Shown here piece by piece: positions 40,461 through 49,775 of a DNA stretch of 64,000 nucleotides. Position 1 is the stretch's first letter. Every line of letters begins with the position of its first letter. Under the pieces are notes generated by a model. It saw nothing but the letters and a program-made list of their open reading frames with translations. It was not told the DNA's origin and did not search any database. This DNA comes from Prostheceraeus crozeri (taxonomy: Eukaryota; Platyhelminthes; Polycladida; Euryleptidae). The DNA is taken from contig CAJQUW010001667.1 of NCBI GenBank assembly GCA_907163375.1, positions 62,001-126,000 of the forward strand, written 5' to 3'. The position numbers were made by a program, and so were the translations under genes.

Positions 40461-40942
40461 ATGTCGCAAGCGAAAGGTAATAATAATAAAACTGTTGAAT
40501 TAAAATTACGTAATATTGTTGACAAAAATACCCCTAAAACTATTACGATTAATAAAAAAAAGTATTACATAAGTAAACCAATGATAGAGAATATGCAATT
40601 ACAAGAAGAAAAGAATGGCGGGATTCTCCCATTAATTCCTCTAATAATAGGTGGCATAGCAGCAGCAGGAAGTGTTGCAGGTGGGACAGCTGGTATTGTC
40701 CAAGCAGTAAATAAAAATAAATCAGAGAAAGCAGCATTATAAGAACAAAAACGACATAATAGAGAGTTAGAGAAAGTTGCTAGGGGTGAAGGAGTAGTAG
40801 ATAATTTTATTAGTAAATTAAATTTAGTTGATGAAGGAAAACGAGTTCTTAAAAATATTCTCCACAATGTTGATGATTTAATTGAAATTAAAGAAACTAA
40901 AGATGGTTCTGGAATATATCTAAGTCCTAGTATGATTCGGTA
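40461..40942 (+). pseudogene. Family B pVI-like membrane-active protein (broken)
   Basis: Small protein with a glycine/alanine-rich hydrophobic segment (LPLIPLIIGGIAAAGS) followed by charged helices and the end SGIYLSPSMIR. It resembles the adenovirus pVI/pX-like capsid lysis proteins found beside Polinton capsid genes. The reading is interrupted about once here. The B2 copy at 63684-64000 carries an extra 45-base in-frame insert related to the double hairpins. Confidence 0.6.
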
Positions 40943-40951
40943 ATAACCTCA

Positions 40952-40964
40952 GGACCTTTGGTCC
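40952..40964. repeat. Hairpin between genes
   Basis: GGACC-TTT-GGTCC, with CCT (40947-40949) and AGG (40968-40970) able to pair outside it. The same hairpin is kept in B2 near 63662-63676. Confidence 0.8.
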
Positions 40965-40996
40965 ATAAGGTAAAACATTTATTTTGTCTTTTTAAA

Positions 40997-42373
40997 ATGA
41001 ATTCCACAAATTCCGAAAATTTAATTAAATTAAAAATTTCTAATTTAGATTTATTGAATTATCTATTAAACAAAAATAAAAACTCACATTGTCAGCATAT
41101 TGGAGGTGACAAGAACAAAGTTCCATACCACTTCGGTGGTGATATACAAAAAACATTAGAAAACTTTCCTGGATTTATTTGGAGTAAATATTCGAAAGAA
41201 AAACATCTTCCTGGTCATTCATATACTGGTCCAGGAACTCGATTAGATATAAGACTAGATGAGAATAATAATCCGAAACCAGGTGAAGAACCAATAAATA
41301 GAGTAGATGCCGCAGCTTACAGGCATGATTTAGCTTATCGAAATCATGATCTAAGTTCTCGACATGCAGCTGATAAGAAGATGATTCAAGAATTAGATAG
41401 TATTCAAAATCCTACATTTAGAGAAAAAATTGAAAGAATGTTTGTTAAGAAAGCTTTACAAGCTAAAATATTATTAGGTCAGGGTTTAAATGAAACGACA
41501 GCAAAGCTGTCTGAGAGCAACGCTCGAACTAATAACTCTGAGAGCAACGCTCGAACTAATAACTCTGAGAGCAACGCTCGAACCTACGCGTCCGAAATTC
41601 ACAAGGAATATAGAAAGCCGAAATATCTATTGAAAGTAAAAGTATTTAATAAAGATGATATTTGGAGTGCTGATCTTATTCATATGCCGAATGATTCTGA
41701 TTATAAATAAGCATTGACCGTTATAGATTTATATACACGATACGCTTGGGTGAAACCTTTAAAAAATAAAAGTGGTCTATCAGTTAAATATGCGTTTGAA
41801 GGAATCTTTAAAGAAAGTAATAGAAAGCCAAGGAAATTGTTTGTTGATAAAGGATCGGAATTTTATAACCGAAACGTTCAGCCACTATTTGAAACTGTTT
41901 ATTCAACTGAAATTGCAGGGAAGGCCGTAGTGATAGAAAGATTCAATCGGACGTTAAAAAATAAATTATTCAAAAAATTTACTCAGCAAGGAAATCAGAA
42001 ATGGTTGAAGATATTACCAGGAGTTGTAGAAGACTACAATAATAAAGTTCATTCTGGTATTGAAGAAACCCCAAAGAATGCTTCTGACGACCCTGATTTG
42101 ATACGAAAGAAAATATTCGAGAATAATAATTTGAATGAGAGTAATCCGAATTTGCAGAAACTTAAGCCGAAATTTAAAATTGGAGATAGAGTTAGAATAT
42201 TTAAATATAAGAACAAATTTGAAAAGGGCTTCGTCGGATACTGGACGAAAGAGATATTTGAAATTTGTAAAATAAATCAAAGTTATCCGTTTACTTATGA
42301 AATTAAAGATTTAGATAATGAGGATATCAGAGGCCGTTTTTATCAAAATGAATTACAACGAACTGATTTTTAA
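40997..42373 (+). pseudogene. Phospholipase A2-like plus integrase fusion, copy B1 (broken)
   Basis: Same gene as the uninterrupted B2 version at 62305-63615: a parvovirus VP1-type phospholipase A2 domain followed by a retroviral-type integrase. Here the linker is longer because of a hairpin array read as three SNARTNNSE repeats (41497-41580). The reading is interrupted about once. It lies between the pVI-like gene and the convergent protease gene, matching B2's order. Confidence 0.85.
41497..41580. repeat. Hairpin array in the domain linker
   Basis: GACAGC-AAA-GCTGTC (41497-41511), then GAGC-AAC-GCTC (41515-41525), the latter repeated three times as part of a 27-bp tandem unit. All of it is in frame, between the phospholipase-like and integrase domains. 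The B2 copy lacks it. Confidence 0.88.
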
Positions 42374-42394
42374 TTATCATTATTATTATTATTA

Positions 42395-42419
42395 GGCGTA
42401 GCCATAGAACCTACGGTTC
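42395..42419. repeat. Double hairpin after protease stop
   Basis: GGC-GTA-GCC (42395-42403) and GAACC-TAC-GGTTC (42407-42419). Compared with the reference copy at 25905, the stems are kept while both loops differ in a paired way (GTA/TAC instead of GAA/TTC). Confidence 0.8.
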
Positions 42420-42833
42420 GTTCAATTCTAACATAATATCAAGAAATGGCACTCCTTCTTGCAATTTAAATAAAACATAAAGACATAATTGACCACAATA
42501 AGTTGTTCCCGGTTTTTGAATTTGAAATGTATTATAAATTCCATTGCCAAGTATTGCTCTTATTTCATTCGTAGGTGGAAGCCCGTATGAGTCAAAATAA
42601 TAATTATCTCCGTTTTTACTAAAGATACCTGCTGACCAATGTACGCCGTTTTGGTCTGAAGTGTGAAGATTCGTTATGAAATTTACAGTTGGCCTATTTT
42701 TGATCAATTGTAATTCGTCTCTCATTAGGACATGAAAATTCTTTATTCCCAATTGATGTGCGATTTTCTTTAGATCAAAATTCGTTGTTGTGTCTGTTCC
42801 ATATAATTTAAAAAACTCGATCAGGTCAGTCAT
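42411..42833 (-). CDS. Family B adenain-like protease, copy B1
   Basis: About 140 residues from the ATG at 42833. The triad is visible: His in GVHWSAG, Asp in YYFDSYGLPP, Cys in TTYCGQLCLYVLFKL. The homologous B2 gene (61841-62308) has a 13-residue insertion after its KNRPT segment that is absent here. Family role: maturation of capsid proteins. Convergent with the fusion integrase gene. It looks whole. Confidence 0.87.
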   Translation of the reverse strand: MTDLIEFFKLYGTDTTTNFDLKKIAHQLGIKNFHVLMRDELQLIKNRPTVNFITNLHTSDQNGVHWSAGIFSKNGDNYYFDSYGLPPTNEIRAILGNGIYNTFQIQKPGTTYCGQLCLYVLFKLQEGVPFLDIMLELNEP

Positions 42834-42867
42834 TTTAAATGAAACAAAAATCCAATTTGAAAATGTC

Positions 42868-43055
42868 ACTTTTCAGTCTCCACTCAAATAAGTTGCAATA
42901 AATGTTACTACTTGTTACTTATGAAGTAGAGTCCAACATTTATATGAAAAACAGAAATCCAAATTGTCAACACTGTTGTCACTTTTCAGTCTCCACTCAA
43001 ATAAGTTGCAATAAATGTTACTACTTGTTACTTATGAAGTAGAGTCCAACATTTC
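42868..43055 (+). repeat. Direct duplication, ~75 bp, period ~112
   Basis: The stretch cacttttcagtctccactca through gtccaacattt (42868-42942) recurs at 42980-43054. The second copy forms the 3' end of the gene at 43032. It marks the left edge of a segment absent from B2. Confidence 0.85.
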
Positions 43056-43265
43056 CAAGTCTTCAAATTCCTGCGTTAGACCAGTAGGTTGTTGTTCAGT
43101 TTGTTGCACATTGGGTGAATCAAATATGGATTCTGCTAATCTTCGCTTTTCTTCTTCTTTCTCATGATCAATGAAATCTTCCAGATATGTAAAATGCTTC
43201 ATCACAAAATGAATTGATAAGGAGGAACTAGCTAAATTTGGATAATGTCTTGACATTTTGAACAA
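43032..43265 (-). CDS. B1-specific small acidic protein, unknown
   Basis: 77 residues, starting MFKMSRHYPNLASSSLS, with a charged helix (DHEKEEEKRRLAESIF) and an acidic tail (EFEDLEMLDSTS). No family recognised. It follows the gene at 43280-43729 on the same strand with 14 bp between them, so they are probably expressed together. Base composition is less AT-rich than the rest of B1, and B2 lacks the segment. Confidence 0.4.
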   Translation of the reverse strand: MFKMSRHYPNLASSSLSIHFVMKHFTYLEDFIDHEKEEEKRRLAESIFDSPNVQQTEQQPTGLTQEFEDLEMLDSTS

Positions 43266-43279
43266 TTTGATTAATAATG

Positions 43280-43729
43280 TTATATATGAACGTGAAAATT
43301 TATGTTATGAGTCTCATTCAACTCTTTCACGAATTTTGTATAATTCATTTTAGACAATAACTTCAGTCGCTGAAGCACTTCTCCTTGTAAAACATAGCAG
43401 CGTAGAAGATTCCGATGTGTAATTTTCTCAAAACCAATGAGTTTATTCAATGAAGATATGCACGATGATGTACTTATAATATCCTTTTTCTCGAGAAATA
43501 CAGGTAAATTGCTGCTGTCAACATTCTTGAATGAATCTCGGATTATTTCAAACACTTCTCTCTTTTTATCTTCTTCGTTTCCACTCGTCTTCTGTTTTTT
43601 TCTTAGTGATTCATTGATAAAATTTGCTGTTATCGTTTTGAAGAAATCCAGATGGTCTGGTGAAATAAGAGGCACAACTTGATCCACGAAGCAACAAAAT
43701 TCTCTCTCTAGTTTGCTGACGGAAGACAT
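43280..43729 (-). CDS. B1-specific helical protein, unknown
   Basis: 149 residues, predicted mostly helical: LEREFCCFVDQVVPLI, a basic linker (RKKQKTSGNEEDKKRE), and helices ending FVKELNETHNINFHVHI. The compact helix bundle pattern could suit a death-fold or other host-interaction domain, but there is no motif to support that. Together with 43032-43265 it forms a cargo-like module between the protease and the right terminal repeat. Confidence 0.45.
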   Translation of the reverse strand: MSSVSKLEREFCCFVDQVVPLISPDHLDFFKTITANFINESLRKKQKTSGNEEDKKREVFEIIRDSFKNVDSSNLPVFLEKKDIISTSSCISSLNKLIGFEKITHRNLLRCYVLQGEVLQRLKLLSKMNYTKFVKELNETHNINFHVHI

Positions 43730-43864
43730 TGCAAATGAGAACTTTGCTTTCTAGCGCACACGGAACAATGACAGGAGAGAGAGAGAATTGAAAACAGCTG
43801 CCAGATGCTTTGGCGTCATGTGATTGTGCTGACGTGCTTGAATTAAAACAACTTCCCTAACGTA

Positions 43865-44257
43865 CAACTAAAATCTAATTGTATCACAAAGCTGCAGCAA
43901 CTAGTGGAATTGTAAGAACGCCAGATGAAATGACAATAGTGAGAGCGCCTAAAGAAATTGTTAAACATGCTCCAACGCCTTGTGTCACATTCTTAATTTA
44001 TTATAATGTTCTAATCTAAGTAATAATTGAGATTCCTTATCTTTCATATACCTTACTCTATCTTTGTGTTTTTCTATATTTAATTCACTTATTTTTAATT
44101 GAGATAACGAAGGATATATTCTTGCGGTTCCTTCCACTTTTGTTTCTTCCATTTCTGAAGTTCCTTCCACTTTTGTTCCTTCCATTTTTGTTTCATTCAT
44201 TTCTGAAGTTCCTTCCACTTTTGTTTCTTCCATTTTTAAAGAAATATTTTTAGTCAC
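43865..44257 (-). pseudogene. Partial copy of the membrane protein gene
   Basis: The 5' part of the gene at 26083, repeated here because it lies in the terminal repeat. Up to about 43985 it matches at DNA level; inward of that, only the protein pattern around LTISLGALTIVISSGVL is kept, with many silent-type differences. So this end once held a longer, separately evolving copy. Confidence 0.6.
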
Positions 44258-44864
44258 ATGATATATTTTAAAAACCTGAAAGATGGATAAAATTCATGAA
44301 TTTGAAATTCTCAAATTTGAGATTTTCAACTTTTATGATTTTCGGTGTCCTAGAACGGTCATGATTTAAGCAATGAAAATCGAACCGAAGGTTCTAGGGC
44401 TTCGCCCGATTGTAATTCTCAAATTTGAGATTCTTAACTTTTCTGATTTTTTTCGGTGTCCTGGAACGGTCATGATTTTCAAGGTAAAAATTGTAATTCT
44501 CAAATTTGAGATTTTCAACTTTTATGATTTTTGGTGTCCTAGAACGGTCATGATTTTAAGGGTGAAAATTGCAATTCTCAAATTTGAGATTTTTGAAGAA
44601 TTTGAAAAACTGGGTATTTTTAAAAACGCCCAAATTTATGAATTTAGGTCTTCATAACCTGAAAAAGGGTTCAAATTCATGAATTTATGTTGTTTTTAAA
44701 GATACCATTTTTTTGAAAAATGGTACTTTTTGAATGGACTAAATTCATGAATTCAGGTCTTTAAAACCTGAAAAAGGGACTAAATTCATGAATTTATGTC
44801 GTTTTTAAAGATACCAATTTTTTTTTGACCTGTCCTGTCCTGGAACGGTCTTTTGCCCATTACT
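43985..44864 (-). repeat. B1 terminal inverted repeat, right
   Basis: Inverted partner of 25450-26330, differing at only a few positions, with the same palindromes and the mirror double hairpin (44378-44411). It ends at 44864, directly followed by the actgcg duplication. Confidence 0.9.
44378..44411. repeat. Double hairpin in right terminal repeat
   Basis: GAACC-GAA-GGTTC (44382-44394) and GGGC-TTC-GCCC (44397-44407), enclosed by AATC and GATT; exact mirror of 25905-25938. Confidence 0.85.
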
Positions 44865-45857
44865 ACTGCGCATAAATTGATCCGAAGCAAAATCTGGTTT
44901 GTAGGGTGGACCAGGATGACTCACACCATTTACACGTAAAGCAATTTCACTTAACTGATTGTGTTTAAAATTGAAGGGATTCTTCTTTATATTACCATTA
45001 AATGCATCATTTTCAACCATTGCCACCATGAGGAGCTTCGGTGCTTCCGATGGAAAGAGGCCATCTTTCATGAAACTCTTTTGATCTTTCGGAATTGTAA
45101 AGGTGAGAAGCTTTGTATGCTGAACGGGGTAAATGACATTTTGGCGGTTAAGACCTTCAGCATGCCCTCTAATGACACTTGGATTCGGTACTACTCGACG
45201 AATGTAAAGTGCAATATCTTCCACATGAATTCTAAAATTGTCAACTTTAGCAAATGCATTCAGCGCAAATTCAGGCTTATTCAATGTCAGCTTGAGTCGC
45301 ATGCTGGTATTACAGAGTAAAAACTTTGACTGTCTAAAGAAGTCTAAATTCAGCGGACCATATAGCTGACATACTTTACTATCTTTAATCATAGCAGATC
45401 GCTTTACAAAGCCACTGTTTGTTTCAACATCAAATTTTCCTGCTTCATCTCTGTACCATCCCATGGCTTCCATATGACTTTTTTGTGCTGCTGGATGAAA
45501 CTGTGATACATGATTGAAATATGATTTATAGGGATAATCGCTTTGACCACCTTCCACCTGCTGCTCTCCAATCGTTAGAGAAACATCGCGAAGTAATGTA
45601 GTCAATGATAAATTGTTCAGTCCAACTTTATGTGCATCGTCAATAGCAGTTCCATCTGCTTGCTGAATTCTAAACCTCAAATCAAGCATCGCATAACTCA
45701 AATCTATGTAGTCATCACTACCACCAGGAATAACAAATTCAATGGGGCCAGCATTCTCAGCTGTTCGAGGATGATAATCTACAATACTTGAACTAAGAAT
45801 ATCTGTCTGTATGGCTTGTTGATCGAACAAACAAAAACCGGAAGTTTTACACTCCAT
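44865..45857 (-). pseudogene. Polinton A capsid gene, 5' part (split by B1)
   Basis: N-terminal two thirds of the family A major capsid protein, starting MECKTSGFCLFDQQAI and including the early double-jelly-roll segment PIEFVIPGGSDDYIDLSYAML. It supplies the part of the protein lost before the window start in A1. B1 separates it from its 3' part at 25159-25449. Confidence 0.9.
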
Positions 45858-45859
45858 GA

Positions 45860-46315
45860 TTAGAAGTTATAGCAGCGTCGTCGTTTAGCGCCTGATGAAT
45901 GATTAGAGCCTCTACGACGTTTGCGTGAATGCCTTTTGACTGAAGATCGCACCTTACCAGCTCCGCGATGTTTCCTCCTTCCTTTATTCATTCGTTTAGG
46001 TGATTTCTTTCCTTGAGTAACACCAGCAAAGGTCTGCTTCAATGTTTTTAAACCGCGTTCCTTCCCACGATTCAACAAACTGCTCTTAAAACTTCTACCT
46101 CTGGAAAGATCACTAGCAACACCACCAGCAAAGCCAACGGCATTACTTAAAACATTTCGTTTTAAAGATCTACCGACATTGGATATGAGAGGTGCTACAA
46201 CAGATTTCAGTGCACCAAGTATGCTACCTCCACGTTGGCGGCGAGCGCCGATGTAAATTTGTCCTCCACCACTTACATAGGAGGGTCGTGAATAAAATGA
46301 GGCAGTTGGATTCAT
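45860..46315 (-). CDS. Polinton A pX-like basic core protein
   Basis: 151 residues, very basic. The N-terminal third has a Gly-rich segment (YIGARRQRGGSILGALKSVVAPLIS) like adenovirus pX/pVI proteins; the C-terminal half is an Arg/Lys/Ser tail (KRHSRKRRRGSNHSSGAKRRR) suited to binding packaged DNA. It lies 2 bp before the capsid start on the same strand. It looks whole. Function is inferred from composition and position. Confidence 0.65.
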   Translation of the reverse strand: MNPTASFYSRPSYVSGGGQIYIGARRQRGGSILGALKSVVAPLISNVGRSLKRNVLSNAVGFAGGVASDLSRGRSFKSSLLNRGKERGLKTLKQTFAGVTQGKKSPKRMNKGRRKHRGAGKVRSSVKRHSRKRRRGSNHSSGAKRRRCYNF

Positions 46316-46356
46316 AGCTCAAACCCTAAACATTGTTAGTTACAACTTTGCATGAA

Positions 46357-47349
46357 TCACTGTCGATCACTTAGATGAAAGATGTCGGCACGACGCATCC
46401 AAGAGTTCATACTTGAAGGATAACCAGTCCATTTAACAAGACACCATTCTTCACCTTGACGTTTTTTACATCGGATGATTTTCTCTACCAAATATGTTTC
46501 ACCTTCAGTGACTACCTCAATCTCATCGCGGTAAAAGCTACCCTCAATTTCTTCATTATTGTAATCTTTCAACTTGTAGGTGGTGGGAGAGTCTTTTTGA
46601 CCAATCCTTGATACTGTAAATACCTCCTCTGTCCAATTCGGAAGGTACCCTTTGGCAAAAACACTTTTCACTTTTGAGATACGAACTTTATCACCAATTT
46701 TCACATCACTTTTCACATGAGTGCGTTTACGCTGGAATGATTCGCGCACTTTATCTACATTGTCAGCATTTACATCTACTGGTCTGAGTCCAATAGAACG
46801 ATGAACACAGTGATTGTAGGCATGGAGTGTATCTTGTAGAACCTTTGTCCAATTTTGTGTCAAGTTGGCAGTAAAATGTCGCCACAAGCGATTTTTTAAT
46901 TTGCGATTAAAACGTTCAACGAGTGCAGCTTTATAAGCACTCTTTACACTAAACAACTCAATGTCATGCCTCTCAAATAATCTTCTCACATGCTGATTTT
47001 CAAACTCTTTTCCTTGATCACTCTGAATTCTTTTTGGAATGCGGCCTTCTCGAAAAATTGTTTGGAATGCTTTTGCTACTCCTTTCCCTTCTTTAGTTTT
47101 TAAAGGTTGAGCAATTTCGCAATTTCGCAATTTCGTAGCATATCGCTTAAGTAACTTTCGTTGTTTTGGTGCTAATTTCTTCGTCCTCAACTTTTGCACA
47201 TGAGAAATAATTTCACGAATGAATTTATCGTTAGCATGTCGTATAGCATTGTATCGCTGATTTGCTTTCATTCGTCGGAGAGCTTGAATGGCTGAAGAAA
47301 ACTTTGAAGACTTTTGACTTTTACGTTTCGTCATTTTACGTTTCGCCAT
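46357..47349 (-). pseudogene. Polinton A integrase with chromodomain (broken)
   Basis: Retroviral-type integrase of Polintons. Visible are a basic N-terminal region, part of the catalytic core (IQSDQGKEFENQ and ALVERFNRKLKNRLW), a beta-barrel region (KIGDKVRISKVKSVFAKGYLPNWTEEVF), and a C-terminal chromodomain (YLVEKIIRCKKRQGEEWCLVKWTGYP) that in the family reads histone marks and guides insertion. I regard the gene as broken. Family B's integrase lacks a chromodomain and is fused to a different domain. Confidence 0.85.
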
Positions 47350-47400
47350 TTTCCGTGTTAGTCTTTGCTAAAACCTGTCTTTACCACATTTGCATAGGTA

Positions 47401-47730
47401 CTAACTATTGCGGCATAAGTGACACTCGAAATGAGCAATATCACAGTGGTTACATTTGCAAAGTTGAATGCAGTTACGTATGAAACAGCGTTGACAAAAA
47501 GCATGCTTACATCTCTTGAAGATGCGCTTTTCATTTCCAGCCTTTCGCTTACATACATCGCAACACATAGTTTCACCGTTACTGATGTCTATAGCAAGTC
47601 TTTTTGAAGATATGAATTTGCTAGCCTTTTCTAAATAATAGACGCATGTACAGAAGGAATATACTTCGAGAGTGAGCAGGCATAGCTCGAAAACCAGTTG
47701 TGCTACAATCAAGTACCACTGCATTTTCAA
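47401..47730 (-). CDS. Polinton A RING-like zinc protein 1
   Basis: 109 residues with an N-terminal hydrophobic helix (LIVAQLVFELCLLTLEVYSFCTCVYYL) and a RING-like cluster: CCDVCKRKAGNEKRIFKRCKHAFCQRCF, then CKCNHC and CHLC. The Cys-x2-Cys ... Cys-x-His-x2-Cys-x2-Cys spacing suits a RING or RING-variant finger, so a ubiquitin-ligase role is possible. A shorter relative is at 50228-50476 in the same element. It overlaps the next gene by 4 bp. Confidence 0.6.
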   Translation of the reverse strand: MKMQWYLIVAQLVFELCLLTLEVYSFCTCVYYLEKASKFISSKRLAIDISNGETMCCDVCKRKAGNEKRIFKRCKHAFCQRCFIRNCIQLCKCNHCDIAHFECHLCRNS

Positions 47731-48137
47731 TTTTTCTTTATAGAAAGTTGAATGTGAATATTTGAAATCGCTTCAATCACTAGACTGCTACCATGATGGT
47801 TAAATGCGTTAAGACGTTCAGCAATTTTTATCATATGTCTTTTAAAAAATTCTTTGGGGTGATCTACCACTTCCATTGAATAAGAAGCAAAATGGAAAGA
47901 GCGACTTTCCACCTCTTCCTTTCCAAAATGACTAAACTTAATTTTCGCAACTAATCGCGCCATGACAATGCTATCAGAGAATGTATTCATTAACTCTAGA
48001 AATAGAGTGCTAGCATCATCGATCACTGCTTTGATGTCGGTCTCATCTTTATGAAAATTTATCACATAATCTTGAACAGCCCCTTTTAAACTTTGCCTAT
48101 GAAAATGTAATGTTCCGCAGTCGTTTGAGAAAGACAT
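47727..48137 (-). CDS. Polinton A unknown protein
   Basis: 136 residues, with FLELMNTFSDSIVMARLVAKIKFSHFG, the stretch FKRHMIKIAERLNAFNHHGSSLVIE, and IHIQLSI at the end. I recall similar sequences next to exonuclease-like genes in other Polintons but cannot name a function. It is 4 bp overlapped with the RING-like gene and follows the exonuclease-like gene on the same strand. Confidence 0.5.
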   Translation of the reverse strand: MSFSNDCGTLHFHRQSLKGAVQDYVINFHKDETDIKAVIDDASTLFLELMNTFSDSIVMARLVAKIKFSHFGKEEVESRSFHFASYSMEVVDHPKEFFKRHMIKIAERLNAFNHHGSSLVIEAISNIHIQLSIKKN

Positions 48138-48357
48138 GATCGCCCTTTAAGTAACCCATCCATTGAATGAAAACAACAACTCTTCTCATAGTAACATTTA
48201 TTGAATAACTGCAACAAGCATGCATTATAAATCAATGGTTTGAAACAGATAAAATAGATACAGCTGGTAACTATCATACAGCGAGCAATGATAACCATAC
48301 AGGACTTTGGCAGTGTTGAGGTAAGGAGGAAAGAAGCATTGGTTATGAACGTAGCTA
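48138..48357 (-). other. Gap between unknown gene and mariner
   Basis: Holds the 3' end of the exonuclease-like gene (to about 48220) and a short spacer before the gene at 47727-48137. Nothing else seen. Confidence 0.4.
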
Positions 48358-49775
48358 CGAGGGGCGTACCAAAAGTTCGTGACGTTTGATTACTGTGGTT
48401 TTAATTCGACTTTTTTCTTTGATCATTGATCGTTGTCATGTTGTATCAATCATGTGCATTGCCTGTGAGGTATTATCAGTTGATCGGTAGCCTATAGAGA
48501 TACGAACTGAAGCCGGTAGCTAATGAAGCAATTTTGCTTTTGTCAGCATGACGGACTTCACAAATCGTAACTGGAGATCTTGTCTGCTCTTTCTGTCCAA
48601 GTAACGGGGAACACCAGCCCGATCGGCTGAGCGTCTAAAACCAGTCTTTGAGACAATGCTCCTGCAAGAGCGACCATCAAGCAAATGTTCCCAGAGGGAC
48701 GGAAGTCATTGGAAGACGTTGAGCACTGTGGTCATCCATCCAGTCAAGCCAGCAAAGAAAATGAAGATTTGGTTTGGCATCTGATCCAGTCTGACAGACG
48801 TCCAACATTTGATGAACTGGAGGGAAAGTCTGGCCTCCTGTCGCGTGGGACTCATGAGCGCATCTTCCATGACCGCCTTCAGTTGTCCAAGGTTTCGGCT
48901 CGTTGGGTGCCACGGCTGCTGACTGCAGAACAGAAAGGCGCCTTGGGTCACCAACTCCTCTGTTGTTCTTGGTCTTCTGGAAGACCATGAAGGGTTTTGG
49001 AGGAGATTCATCACGGTTGATGGAACTCCGCTGCCAAACTTCATGCCATAATACAGACGAAAAGAAAAATGAATGCAATAAATAATGCGAGGTGAGCAAC
49101 CACCGGATCACGCCGGGACAGCATCTTCTGCGGGCAAGTTCCAGGTGACAGTCTTCTGGAATTGCGGAGGTGTAATTCATGTTGACTACTGCTCTACTGA
49201 TCACACAATCAACCCCGAATACTACAGCAGCCCCTCACAGATCATGCTCAAGCTTTTGCCATAAAAAGGATAAGGTTTTGCGACGTCCTTCATGTCTGCA
49301 GCATAGCGCAGGGGACCAAGGAGCGAAACGAAAACGATGACCTCAATCAAGCAGCTGAAGTGGCAGCTGCTTCCTCTCCCACTGCATTCCCTTGACTTGA
49401 CCTCTAGTGACTTTCCTCTCTTCGGTCCGATGAAGTAGGCAATCGGGGGTATTCGATTCAATGGTGAAAGAGATAAAGAGAGCACCGAAAGCTTCATTCT
49501 GGAAATTTCCGCAGGATTGGCTTGAAGAAGGAATGAAGAAACTTGAGAAGAGATGGGAAAAGTGTATTGAAATTTAAGGTGACCAGATCGAAATAGGAGT
49601 TTTGATATGCCTTTAATTCTGCCAATAAATATTTGCACAAATGGAAGTCAAATGTTTTTCTTGTGAAAAGCAATTATCAGAACTATGAGAAATAATATCT
49701 AGATATGCACTTGCCCCAAAATGGACGCCTATAAATAGGAGAGACAAACGTCACGAACTTTTTATACGCCCCTCG
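48358..49775 (+). mobile_element. Mariner-type DNA transposon
   Basis: 1,418-bp element with 31-bp inverted ends (cgaggggcgtaccaaaagtt at 48358 and its near-perfect complement ending at 49775, two mismatches) and TA duplications at 48356-48357 and 49776-49777. The size and target site are typical of mariner. The well-preserved ends contrast with a decayed coding region, so it may have been moved in trans by a related transposase. Confidence 0.92.
48541..49610 (+). pseudogene. Mariner transposase, decayed
   Basis: Recognisable pieces in order: the helix-turn-helix region GRKSLEDVEHCGHPSSQ with KSGLLSRGTHERIFHDRL and VSARWVPRLLTAEQK (48685-48960), the first catalytic region decayed to RRFITVDG near 49005 (the usual TGDE is altered), the second catalytic Asp region VFWNCGGVIHVDYCSTDHTINPEYYSS spread over about 49150-49230, and the C-terminal motif KKLEKRWEKCIE near 49535-49570. 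These lie in different frames with missing stretches between them, so no full protein can be made. The mauritiana/irritans-like wording is consistent with an ordinary animal mariner. Confidence 0.88.

Larger units (their letters stand above)
25450..44864 (+). mobile_element. Polinton family B, copy B1, end-to-end
   Basis: A 19,415-bp element, the normal Polinton length. Both ends start AGTAATGGGCAAAAGACC and form inverted repeats of about 880 bp with only a handful of differences. The 6-bp target duplication actgcg flanks it, the class-typical size. Contents: integrase fused to a phospholipase-like domain, protease, packaging ATPase, polymerase B, capsid, minor capsid, fibre-like and pVI-like proteins. 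It looks structurally whole, but about five or six of its genes' frames are interrupted, so it is a recent fossil. The duplication and matching ends indicate a young insertion. Confidence 0.93.

Noticed and set aside
27047-42419. Reading the GC hairpins as transcription terminators
   Set aside because: Many lie inside genes, in frame, and they occur in eukaryotic-type genes without T-runs placed as in bacterial terminators. An inserted-repeat explanation fits better.
48677-49638. Minus-strand frames of 138-175 codons in the mariner
   Set aside because: They lie opposite recognisable transposase sequence and carry no motif of their own.
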